The notes under the pieces are model-generated. The model was not told where the DNA came from. It made no database searches and worked only from the letters and a program-made list of their open reading frames with translations. A DNA stretch of 15,490 nucleotides from Nanobdellota archaeon (GTDB lineage Archaea > Nanobdellota > Nanobdellia > Pacearchaeales > GW2011-AR1). This document shows positions 1-5,620 of this stretch, one piece after another (position 1 is the first letter of the stretch; every line of letters starts with the position of its first letter). A program made the translations under genes and the position numbers. The stretch covers positions 1-15,490 of the forward strand of contig DAOWJK010000010.1 of NCBI GenBank assembly GCA_030640395.1. The letters are read 5' to 3'.

Positions 1-119
1 AAGGTTTGCTCGGCTATGTAAAAAACAGCAAACTCACTTACACATTTGTCTTAGTAATTTTCGGAGCAATGATTCTTTTAGCAATTGAAAGAAACTATAG
101 TAAAAGCGTTAAAAAATAA
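1..119 (+). CDS. C-terminal fragment of a membrane protein (5' end outside window)
   Basis: An open frame enters from the left edge (codons in phase from base 3) and ends at TAA 117-119. The 38 visible residues end with one hydrophobic helix (core TFVLVIFGAMILLAIE) followed by a basic tail ending SKSVKK, as expected for a last membrane span with a cytoplasmic C-terminus. No catalytic motif is visible, so the family cannot be named. It runs toward the convergent tRNA-Cys gene, whose 3' end lies only 26 bases away. Confidence concerns the coding call only; the product is unknown. Confidence 0.6.
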   Translation, partial: GLLGYVKNSKLTYTFVLVIFGAMILLAIERNYSKSVKK

Positions 120-144
120 TTCTATATTTAAAATTTAATTAAAA

Positions 145-217
145 AGCGCAGGGTGGGAGTCGAACCCACGAAAATTCGGGCTGCAACCGAATGCAGTAAC
201 CACTGTGCCACCTCTGC
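145..217 (-). tRNA. tRNA-Cys (anticodon GCA)
   Basis: The cloverleaf reads on the minus strand. The anticodon arm is TTCGG-TTGCAGC-CCGAA with GCA at 34-36. The T arm is GTGGG-TTCGACT-CCCAC, and the variable loop is TTTTC. Base 73 is U, the usual identity discriminator of tRNA-Cys, which fixes the 3' end at 145. No CCA is encoded and a short T run follows. The acceptor stem GCAGAGG/CCTGCGC carries two mismatches, A3-C70 and G4-G69, which is odd for a tRNA that should be single-copy and essential. A TATA box at 241-248 sits 27 nt upstream. Confidence 0.9.
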
Positions 218-240
218 ATGAAAACCTAATAAAAAACATC

Positions 241-248
241 TATATAAA
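241..248 (-). promoter_or_regulatory. TATA box of tRNA-Cys
   Basis: The minus-strand 8-mer TTTATATA matches the archaeal box A consensus. Its centre is 27 nt upstream of the mature tRNA-Cys 5' end at 217. Confidence 0.7.
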
Positions 249-265
249 ATTAATCATTCCAAAAC

Positions 266-273
266 TTTAAATA
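266..273 (+). promoter_or_regulatory. TATA box of tRNA-Arg
   Basis: TTTAAATA on the plus strand is centred 27.5 nt upstream of tRNA-Arg base 1 at 297. With the usual spacing here (25-26 nt) the transcript would carry about two leader bases. This box and the tRNA-Cys box lie about 17 bases apart and fire in opposite directions. Confidence 0.7.
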
Positions 274-296
274 CAATTCTTATATTCTTAAACTAA

Positions 297-371
297 GGTC
301 CTGTAGCTCAGTTTGGATAGAGCGACTGCCTTCTAAGCAGTAGGTCGCAGGTTCAAATCCTGTCAGGGCCA
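297..371 (+). tRNA. tRNA-Arg (anticodon UCU)
   Basis: A complete cloverleaf is visible. The acceptor is GGTCCTG/CAGGGCC with one U-G wobble, and the discriminator is A at 371. The D arm is GCTC/GAGC. The anticodon arm is ACTGC-CTTCTAA-GCAGT with TCT at 34-36, decoding AGA. The T arm is GCAGG-TTCAAAT-CCTGT. No CCA is encoded and no intron is present. AGA is the dominant arginine codon in the neighbouring genes, so this is a high-demand tRNA. It ends five bases before the stop codon of convergent rnz. Confidence 0.95.
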
Positions 372-376
372 TACTT

Positions 377-1279
377 TCAAACCTCAACCTTATCAAAATC
401 TTCTGCAATAGAAACATTCCTGAAAACTTTTTTCGCCTCGCTCAAAAGTTTCTTCAGGTCTTTTTCATATCTCTGGCTAATATGCGTTAAGATTAACTTC
501 TTAGACTTTGACTTCTTTGCAATTTCTCCTGCCTGCTTTGCTGTCAAATGCAAACGCTCTTTCGCCATATCCTTCAACCCCTCATCAAAACTCGCCTCAC
601 AAATCAACAAATCAGAATCTTTAACAAATGGAGAAATTTTTTTATTTACTTTTGTGTCTAAAACAAAAGAAACTTTTTTATCGTCTTCAATATAAGTCAG
701 ACTCTTTGCCAAATATTTTTTCCCCTCATGAATAATATCTTTGCCTTGCTTTAATTTTTTCAGCAATGGTCCGGAAGGCAATTTGGATTTTTTCAACTTC
801 GCCCTGTCAATTCTTCTCTGTCCTTTTTTAACAAAACAATAAGCATTTGTCGGAACACTATGCTCCATTTTCTCTGCCTCCAAATAAAAATCATCTGTCT
901 CAAAAAATCTCTCCGACACTTCTTCAATTTTTATTTCAAAATCCCTTTTAACATAATTTAAACCCAAAAAATTTTCCAAAAATCTTTTTATTCCTTTTGG
1001 ACCATAAATGTAAAGTGTTTTATTATATCCACTTAAATCAAAAGTTGAAATCAAACCAGGCAACCCAAAAACATGGTCTCCGTGCCTGTGCGTAATTAAA
1101 ATCCTATTAACCTTACACGGATTCATCCTTGCTTTTCTAAACTGCCTCTGGGTTCCCTCCCCACAATCAATTAAAATATTCTCTCCTTCATAAGTCAAAA
1201 GCATGGCCGTGTGATTTCTCTTTGCTGTAGGAATCTGCGCAGAAGTTCCTAAAAAAACTAATTTTATTTTTGATGCCAT
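377..1279 (-). CDS. rnz: Ribonuclease Z (tRNA 3'-end endonuclease)
   Basis: A 300-residue metallo-beta-lactamase-fold RNase of the short (ElaC) form, which cuts the 3' trailer from tRNA precursors so CCA can be added. The N-terminal strand VFLGTSAQIPT is the family signature. The zinc motif HRHGDH spans H64, H66, D68 and H69. H140, D208 (in LDT), H244 (in HLTA) and H266 (in LTHIS) supply the remaining expected ligands, so the enzyme should be active. Residues ~150-195, rich in Lys and Gly, lie where the flexible tRNA-binding exosite arm is expected. The role fits a genome whose tRNAs lack encoded CCA. The ATG at 1279 has an A/T-rich box centred 25.5 nt upstream, implying a leaderless message. 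Confidence 0.97.
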   Translation of the reverse strand: MASKIKLVFLGTSAQIPTAKRNHTAMLLTYEGENILIDCGEGTQRQFRKARMNPCKVNRILITHRHGDHVFGLPGLISTFDLSGYNKTLYIYGPKGIKRFLENFLGLNYVKRDFEIKIEEVSERFFETDDFYLEAEKMEHSVPTNAYCFVKKGQRRIDRAKLKKSKLPSGPLLKKLKQGKDIIHEGKKYLAKSLTYIEDDKKVSFVLDTKVNKKISPFVKDSDLLICEASFDEGLKDMAKERLHLTAKQAGEIAKKSKSKKLILTHISQRYEKDLKKLLSEAKKVFRNVSIAEDFDKVEV

Positions 1280-1290
1280 GGAAAGAAGAG

Positions 1291-1313
1291 GAAAAAAGAG
1301 TTTTTATTTGTTG
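1291..1313 (-). promoter_or_regulatory. Promoter of rnz; one copy of a duplicated 23-bp block
   Basis: This 23-bp block recurs base for base at 2294-2316. In both places exactly 11 bases separate it from the start codon. Read on the minus strand it contains AATAAAAA, whose centre is 25.5 nt from the ATG, the same spacing as the other TATA boxes in the window. It therefore probably holds the TATA box and adjacent core-promoter bases. Confidence 0.6.
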
Positions 1314-1401
1314 TGAATTGGAAATTTAATCTATAGAAAATATAAGATGTATCTCAATAATCCTAATAAATGGGTTAGGTCTCTTTTGAATAATTTAGAA
1401 A

Positions 1402-1800
1402 ATGACAGAAGAAAGAAAACCATTTAGAGGAGATGAAATTAAGAAGATAAAATCAATAAAAAGTTTGAAGACCCCTATGATTAATCTTTTTAGAACTTAT
1501 CCTGTTTATCAATGGTATGGGATTATTGAAACTTATTTTAAAGGAGAATTGGGGAATGAAGTTGTTGATATTTTAGATAAAGACGGACTTATTAAAATAA
1601 AACCAAATACTCGTCCAAGAGTATATCGTCTTACTCCAAAAGGCATAGACTTTGCTATTTCTATGATTAATTTAGAACATAGCGAGAGAATTTTAAAATA
1701 TAGTAATCAAATGAGATTATTTACTATTCTTATAATAATTTTTGGTGGCTCTACTCTTTTAATATCTGGATTAGCTTTTTATTTTCAATTCTTCAAATAA
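1402..1800 (+). CDS. Winged-helix DNA-binding protein with C-terminal membrane anchor (predicted)
   Basis: A 132-residue protein. Residues ~25-90 read like a winged helix: a helical lead, then VVDILDKDGLIKIK, a variable wing, and VYRLTPKGIDFA, the 'GLI...YxLTxxG' pattern of MarR/PadR-like folds. Residues ~106-128 form one hydrophobic span, leaving only a few residues beyond it. A DNA-binding domain tethered to the inner face of the membrane is inferred, so it could be a membrane-bound regulator, but the family is not recognised. An in-frame stop at 1396-1398 fixes the start at 1402. Unlike its neighbours it lacks a TATA box 25 nt upstream; the nearest candidate (about 1325-1332) would leave a leader of roughly 50 nt. 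Confidence 0.75.
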   Translation: MTEERKPFRGDEIKKIKSIKSLKTPMINLFRTYPVYQWYGIIETYFKGELGNEVVDILDKDGLIKIKPNTRPRVYRLTPKGIDFAISMINLEHSERILKYSNQMRLFTILIIIFGGSTLLISGLAFYFQFFK

Positions 1801-1841
1801 TCCTTTCAAACTCAATAATTCCATTAAGGTTAAACTCATTT

Positions 1842-2282
1842 TCAATAACAATCTTCAGATTGATTTATATCCTCTTTCCATTTCATAAATCCATCGAGAC
1901 TTCCTTCAAATCTCCAACTTCTATAATCCTGTCCATTAATAAAATATGAACATTGTTCTCCTTTTGTTTTGACTTCAATAGAATAGTAAGTTGCATTTTT
2001 CCATGCACTATTAAGTCTATGTAAAATTGTGGATACATGACGACTTGGAGGTCTTTTGTAATGTTCTGCTTTTACAAAAGCTACATCTCCAGAACTTCCT
2101 GCAATTATATTTTCATAATTTAGTCCTTCAAGAGATTCTTTTACATAATCTTTTGCTTTTTCATTATCTGTTTTAAGAAATTGTTCATTAATAAATTGGA
2201 AAAAATAAAAAACTAAAATTATAATTAGTATGATTGCCCACCATTGAGCATACCAATGTTTTTGCTTTTTCTTTTTAGCCAT
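1842..2282 (-). CDS. Hypothetical protein with N-terminal membrane anchor
   Basis: A 146-residue protein with a very basic start (MAKKKKQKH) followed by a single hydrophobic span at ~12-30. The remaining ~115 residues should lie outside the membrane by the positive-inside rule. That part is soluble-looking and mixed alpha/beta, with two Cys (one in EQCSYF, one in the terminal DCY) and aromatic clusters, but no catalytic motif I can name. It is convergent with the winged-helix gene. Its start at 2282 is supported by the promoter block at 2294-2316, which is identical to the one before rnz, so the two genes may share expression control. Confidence 0.75.
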   Translation of the reverse strand: MAKKKKQKHWYAQWWAIILIIILVFYFFQFINEQFLKTDNEKAKDYVKESLEGLNYENIIAGSSGDVAFVKAEHYKRPPSRHVSTILHRLNSAWKNATYYSIEVKTKGEQCSYFINGQDYRSWRFEGSLDGFMKWKEDINQSEDCY

Positions 2283-2293
2283 TGTCTTATTAA

Positions 2294-2316
2294 GAAAAAA
2301 GAGTTTTTATTTGTTG
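2294..2316 (-). promoter_or_regulatory. Promoter of the membrane-anchored protein; second copy of the 23-bp block
   Basis: Identical to 1291-1313 and placed 11 bases from the ATG at 2282, as in the other copy. The minus-strand AATAAAAA inside it is centred 25.5 nt upstream of the start, in TATA-box position. Bases outside the block differ between the two loci. Confidence 0.6.
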
Positions 2317-2370
2317 CGAAAGCACCAGCTAATAAAAACAACTGAGCCAGTTCTAAAATCAAAGGCAACG

Positions 2371-2619
2371 CTATTTTTTCAACGCAGTCGACGCTGGAGA
2401 AATAAAGATAATTGTATCGCCTCGTAGAAAAGTCAATCCAAGGTTTCTTTTTATCTCGTTGTTCTGCATTTCTTTTATGTTGTCCAGCACAAGGTTTATG
2501 TGTATGTCAAAAGCCAACAGCGTCCCTACAAACTGCTTGTCGCCCTTCAAATGCACCAAAACTTCTTTTCCCTTTGAGTTGTTCAACAAATCAAGTGGTC
2601 TTTCAATTCCATTAACCAT
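2371..2619 (-). CDS. Sm-like archaeal protein (LSm/SmAP)
   Basis: An 82-residue Sm-fold protein, near the usual SmAP length. The Sm1 motif is visible as FVGTLLAFDIHINLVLDN around residues 31-48, including the conserved D, N and LDN. The Sm2 motif is LRGDTIIFISP near residues 65-75, close to the classic RGDNVVYIS. Family members form heptameric rings that bind U-rich RNA and take part in RNA metabolism. The initiating ATG at 2619 has the TATA-like box TTTAAAAA (minus strand, 2641-2648) centred 25.5 nt upstream. The gene is divergent from eS8, so one short intergenic region serves both. Confidence 0.95.
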   Translation of the reverse strand: MVNGIERPLDLLNNSKGKEVLVHLKGDKQFVGTLLAFDIHINLVLDNIKEMQNNEIKRNLGLTFLRGDTIIFISPASTALKK

Positions 2620-2640
2620 AAAAGAAGGATTATAATTTTG

Positions 2641-2648
2641 TTTTTAAA
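2641..2648 (-). promoter_or_regulatory. TATA box of the LSm gene
   Basis: Minus-strand TTTAAAAA, centred 25.5 nt upstream of the ATG at 2619, predicting a leaderless transcript. Confidence 0.6.
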
Positions 2649-2706
2649 CTTTTTGCTGAATCAAAACCTATGTCTCATCCAGAAATAATTTTTTCCCAGC
2701 GAAACC

Positions 2707-2715
2707 TATTTAAAT
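2707..2715 (+). promoter_or_regulatory. TATA box of eS8
   Basis: TATTTAAAT lies ~25 nt upstream of the ATG at 2736. Because it falls inside the upstream extension of the reading frame (from 2670), it argues that the longer start is not used. Confidence 0.65.
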
Positions 2716-2735
2716 CAATTTTATTATTTCTAAAT

Positions 2736-3092
2736 ATGTCAACTAGAAAAGGAAGAAAAATTTCAGGCGGAAAATACATTAAAAAAAGAAAGAAAAAATC
2801 TTATGAAGTAGCCGGGCAAAAAAGAGTTGTGAAGATTGGTGAAGAAAAAAGAAAAACAAAAAGAACAACCGGCGGAAACAAAAAAACATTTTTGCTCAAG
2901 GCAAAATTTGTGAACATCCCGCAAAAGAAAAAACTGGAAATAAAAAATGTCCTTGAAACACCTTCAAACCGATTTCTCGCAAGACAAAATATTCTGACAA
3001 AAGGCACAATTGTTGAAACAGAACTTGGCAAAGTCAGGATAACAAGCCGCCCAAGTCAGGAAGGTGTTGTTAATGGTATTTTAGTTGAATAA
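2736..3092 (+). CDS. rps8e: 30S ribosomal protein eS8 (S8e)
   Basis: A small-subunit ribosomal protein of the archaeal/eukaryotic type. The start at 2736 gives 118 residues beginning MSTRKGRKISGGKY, with the basic N-terminal 'SGG+' segment that contacts rRNA. Later family landmarks are IGEEKRKTKRTTGGNKK (eS8 usually shows R..GGN.K), FLARQNILTKGTIVETELG and ITSRPSQEGVVNGILVE, matching the well-conserved 'NIITKGAIIETELGKARVTSRPGQDG' C-terminal block. The frame is open back to 2670, but those 22 residues do not resemble eS8 and contain the TATA box, so the message is most likely leaderless from 2736. It lies outside any ribosomal operon here. Confidence 0.95.
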   Translation: MSTRKGRKISGGKYIKKRKKKSYEVAGQKRVVKIGEEKRKTKRTTGGNKKTFLLKAKFVNIPQKKKLEIKNVLETPSNRFLARQNILTKGTIVETELGKVRITSRPSQEGVVNGILVE

Positions 3093-3103
3093 TTCCAAAA
3101 AAA

Positions 3104-3541
3104 TTAAAGTTTTATTCTAAAAAGTTCATAAGCAATAACTTGTGGTTCTTCCTTTAAATAGTAATTCAAACTATCCAATATTTTATTTTTAATTTGAAAT
3201 TCTGGTTCACAATGCCCTCTGTATATATGGTACAACTCATGTCTTACCGAACTTTTACTGGCTAAACTCCCTCCAACATCTATTCTATAAAAATGATGAT
3301 TAATTTTCCCAGCAGAATCTCTAAATTCATTATAGAATTTCCCTATAACTTTTTTTGTTAAACCAAGTTTTTTAGATTCCTCTCTAATTGCAAAATTCAA
3401 TTCTTCTTGATTTCTTATCTTTCTAGAAAAAAATTGAGAAAGAGCGGATAAAGAACAAAGGGATAAAACATAAGCACTAGCGCCAGCTCCTAAAATTAAT
3501 ATTCCTTGTGCCGTTTGATTTAAGATTTCAGGTAAATTCAT
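3104..3541 (-). CDS. Membrane-anchored HExxH metallopeptidase-like protein (predicted)
   Basis: A 145-residue protein with a hydrophobic segment at ~11-35, then a soluble domain. HELYH at residues 101-105 is the HExxH zinc signature, preceded by the small-residue run ASKSSVR and followed by IYRGHCE. A downstream EEPQVIAYEL (131-140) provides a glutamate about 26 residues after HExxH, the geometry of gluzincins such as ImmA/IrrE-like or M48-like proteases; E132 is the likeliest third ligand. Substrate and family are not identified. The size is minimal for a peptidase. The start at 3541 has TTTATAAA (minus strand, 3563-3570) centred 25.5 nt upstream. It is convergent with eS8, 11 bases between stops. 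Confidence 0.75.
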   Translation of the reverse strand: MNLPEILNQTAQGILILGAGASAYVLSLCSLSALSQFFSRKIRNQEELNFAIREESKKLGLTKKVIGKFYNEFRDSAGKINHHFYRIDVGGSLASKSSVRHELYHIYRGHCEPEFQIKNKILDSLNYYLKEEPQVIAYELFRIKL

Positions 3542-3562
3542 AAAAATATATTAAAAAAATCT

Positions 3563-3570
3563 TTTATAAA
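3563..3570 (-). promoter_or_regulatory. TATA box of the HExxH protein gene
   Basis: Minus-strand TTTATAAA centred 25.5 nt upstream of the ATG at 3541, predicting leaderless transcription. Confidence 0.6.
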
Positions 3571-3608
3571 TCTTTCACCACTTAAACAACACAATAAAAA
3601 CCAAAAGC

Positions 3609-3633
3609 TTTATATAACCAAAAACTTTATAAA
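3609..3633 (+). promoter_or_regulatory. Tandem TATA boxes before TFB
   Basis: TTTATATA (3609-3616, a perfect consensus) and TTTATAAA (3626-3633) precede the TFB start at 3666. With a 25-nt spacing they would start transcripts at about 3638 and 3655. TFB should therefore have a short leader (about 10 or 28 nt), unlike most neighbours. Two boxes could allow layered control of this general factor. Confidence 0.55.
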
Positions 3634-3665
3634 AGATAATAAAACTTAATTTTACGACGATAAAA

Positions 3666-4589
3666 ATGGCTGGAATAAGAAAATGTCCTGAATGCGGAAG
3701 CATACACCTAACTCACGACGCATACCTTGGAGAAGTAATCTGCAATGATTGTGGTCTTGTTGTTGAGGAAAAGATGGTGGATACCGGAATAGACCTCCAG
3801 GGAAAATTTGATAAGGGTGAAAAAAAAGGCAGAGGCGGTGCTCCAATCAGTATGCAAAAGTTTGACAAGGGTTTAACAACAAATGTCGGAGAAATTGCAG
3901 ACATCTATAGGTTAGAACCAAAACAAACAAGAAAATTCCTGAGATTAAAAAAATGGCAGGAAAGAGTTTCTACAAGCATTGAAAGAAATCTGAGATTAGC
4001 CATGGCAGAATTAAGAGTCACTGCATCTTATCTAAATCTGCCAAATGTTGTAAGAGACGAAGCCTCAAGAATCTATAATTTTGTTTTGCAAAGAGGGCTT
4101 GTCAGAGGAAGAAGTATGGAATCTGTAATCGCTGCCTGTCTTTACGCCGCATGCCGTTCATACAACATCCCAAGAACCCTCGACGAAATGACAACTGCAT
4201 CAGATGTTGAAAGAAAAGAAATAGGAAGAACCTATAGGTTTATAATCAGAAAACTTGGAATCAAGGTAAAGCAAAGCTCTCCAAAAGATTACATCTCAAG
4301 ATTCTCATCTGTCCTGAAACTTTCTCCAAAAACTCAAAACGATGCCCTGAAAGTTCTAAAAAAGGCAGAAGCAGTTGAACTAACTTCAGGAAGAGGCCCT
4401 GCAGGAATTGCCGCAGCAGCACTTTATGTCGCAGCACTAATCAACGACGAGAAAAAAACCCAGAGAGAAGTCGCGGACATCGCAGGAATAACAGAAGTCA
4501 CAATCAGAAATCGTTACAAAGAACTAATTGAAAAACTTGATTTAGAAGAAAAAATAAAACAAAAAGAAGCTGAATCAAAAAAGAAATAA
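3666..4589 (+). CDS. tfb: Transcription initiation factor TFB (TFIIB homologue)
   Basis: A 307-residue archaeal TFB, which bridges TBP on the TATA box and RNA polymerase and reads the BRE. The N-terminal zinc ribbon uses C7, C10, C26 and C29 (KCPEC...ICNDCG). It is followed by the B-finger/reader linker (~40-100). Two cyclin-fold repeats follow: one around 105-200 (YNFVLQRGLVRGRSMESVIAACLYAACR) and one around 205-295 (GIAAAALYVAAL..., then TQREVADIAGITEVTIRNRYKEL, the BRE-recognition helix-turn-helix). Length and all landmarks are complete. It ends seven bases before the convergent tRNA-Leu gene. The start is fixed by the conserved N-terminus and the upstream TATA boxes. Confidence 0.98.
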   Translation: MAGIRKCPECGSIHLTHDAYLGEVICNDCGLVVEEKMVDTGIDLQGKFDKGEKKGRGGAPISMQKFDKGLTTNVGEIADIYRLEPKQTRKFLRLKKWQERVSTSIERNLRLAMAELRVTASYLNLPNVVRDEASRIYNFVLQRGLVRGRSMESVIAACLYAACRSYNIPRTLDEMTTASDVERKEIGRTYRFIIRKLGIKVKQSSPKDYISRFSSVLKLSPKTQNDALKVLKKAEAVELTSGRGPAGIAAAALYVAALINDEKKTQREVADIAGITEVTIRNRYKELIEKLDLEEKIKQKEAESKKK

Positions 4590-4596
4590 TTCTAAA

Positions 4597-4680
4597 TGCG
4601 GAGAGAAGGATTCGAACCCTCGTAAGCACTAAGCTAACAGGTCCTAAGCCTGTCCCGTTTGACCACTCCGGCATCTCCGC
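4597..4680 (-). tRNA. tRNA-Leu (anticodon UAG)
   Basis: A class II tRNA on the minus strand. The acceptor GCGGAGA/TCTCCGC is perfect, with discriminator A at 4597. The anticodon arm is ACAGG-CTTAGGA-CCTGT with TAG at 34-36, decoding CUA and probably other CUN codons. A long variable arm of about 15 nt contains AGC/GCT pairing. The T arm is GAGGG-TTCGAAT-CCTTC. A36/G37 and A73 are typical of tRNA-Leu. No CCA is encoded and no intron is present. Confidence 0.95.
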
Positions 4681-4701
4681 ATAAAATTTACATCAATCAG
4701 T

Positions 4702-4709
4702 AATATAAA
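4702..4709 (-). promoter_or_regulatory. TATA box of tRNA-Leu
   Basis: Minus-strand TTTATATT, centred 25.5 nt upstream of the mature 5' end at 4680. Confidence 0.65.
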
Positions 4710-4764
4710 AAGGTTTAGAATTAAATAAATGTCCTAATTATATAGTTACTACAAAATACAAATA

Positions 4765-4772
4765 TTTATAAA
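4765..4772 (+). promoter_or_regulatory. TATA box of the Tat-exported protein gene
   Basis: TTTATAAA centred 25.5 nt upstream of the ATG at 4794, predicting a leaderless message and supporting that start. Confidence 0.65.
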
Positions 4773-4793
4773 CTCAAAATCTATAACAAATTT

Positions 4794-5570
4794 ATGGAAA
4801 ACCAACGAAGAAATTTTTTGAAAGGATTAGGAGCATTAGTATTAATGGCTTCTCCATTAGGATGTATTAATTCTTTAAAAAATATTTTAGAAGTGCCTTA
4901 TGCAACAAATACTGTTAGAAATATAAAAAAATCTCCAATAACTGAAAAACAAAGTCCTTATTCTTTTGACGAGTTCTCAATGAGAGGAGAAGTATATGAT
5001 GTTTTAGAGCCAAAAAATATTGAAGTTGACGGAGAAGTATATAATGTTCCACACATAGTAATAAGAAATGATATGCGAGAGGTAATTAATGATGATGGAA
5101 GAGTCGTAGATATAAAACCATATAATGTTTATGCATTAATACCAGTCTCTTTTGATGAAAATAAAAAATTAAAAGTTGTCAAAAATGGTGTGCCAGATAA
5201 AAGAGAAACTATTAAATTAGATTTAAAGATACCTGCATTACCAAAAAGACAAGGATTTAGTGTAACAAAAAGACATAGTTCTGAAACACATTATAATTTA
5301 AAAAGATTAGGATTAGGAAAAACAAAACAAGGAAATTATATTTTTAAAAATACGCAAGATGTTTATTCATCAGATGATACTGAACTTGAAAGTTTACCAA
5401 TAGGATGGATACCTAAAAAAGGTTCTTTTAGAATCTTAGATAGAAAATATAATAGAATTGATTTAGATGGATATCTAATAAAAGCAGTAAAAGGAACATT
5501 TGCAGAAAAACCTGTTGCAGGAAAAGGAAATGTAACTCCAGCTGGGGAAGCAATACCACTAAAGAAATAA
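4794..5570 (+). CDS. Exported protein with twin-arginine signal, possibly lipid-anchored
   Basis: A 258-residue protein. Its N-terminus QRRNFLKGLGALVLMASPLGC carries the twin-arginine motif RRNFLK (residues 5-10), a moderately hydrophobic h-region and Cys24 in a lipobox-like PLGC, so it is probably exported folded by Tat and perhaps kept at the membrane through Cys24. The lipobox is imperfect (Pro at -3). The mature part is soluble and beta-rich, with short repeats of the idea 'VYDV..V.GEVYNVP', and ends in KGNVTPAGEAIPLKK. I see no redox-cofactor or catalytic motif, which is notable because Tat substrates often carry cofactors. The family is not recognised. Codon use is strongly A/T-ending (TTA, AAA, GAA). 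Confidence 0.8.
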   Translation: MENQRRNFLKGLGALVLMASPLGCINSLKNILEVPYATNTVRNIKKSPITEKQSPYSFDEFSMRGEVYDVLEPKNIEVDGEVYNVPHIVIRNDMREVINDDGRVVDIKPYNVYALIPVSFDENKKLKVVKNGVPDKRETIKLDLKIPALPKRQGFSVTKRHSSETHYNLKRLGLGKTKQGNYIFKNTQDVYSSDDTELESLPIGWIPKKGSFRILDRKYNRIDLDGYLIKAVKGTFAEKPVAGKGNVTPAGEAIPLKK

Positions 5571-5597
5571 TTCTTCTACTCAAATTAGAGATTTTAT

Positions 5598-5615
5598 AAT
5601 AATTTAAATATTATT
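5598..5615. terminator. Possible bidirectional terminator hairpin between convergent genes
   Basis: AATAAT-TTAAAT-ATTATT forms a 6-bp, all-A/T inverted repeat midway between the stop codons of the Tat protein (5570) and the giant protein (5621). It is thermodynamically weak. Position is its main support. Confidence 0.25.
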
Positions 5616-5620
5616 GTGCT

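Noticed and set aside
1347..1427. A 26-codon plus-strand frame overlapping the winged-helix start
   Set aside because: Too short, with no clear TATA spacing and no recognisable sequence; kept only as a possible leader element.
2670..2735. A 22-residue N-terminal extension of eS8
   Set aside because: It does not match the family and contains the TATA box; the internal ATG at 2736 gives the normal eS8 start.
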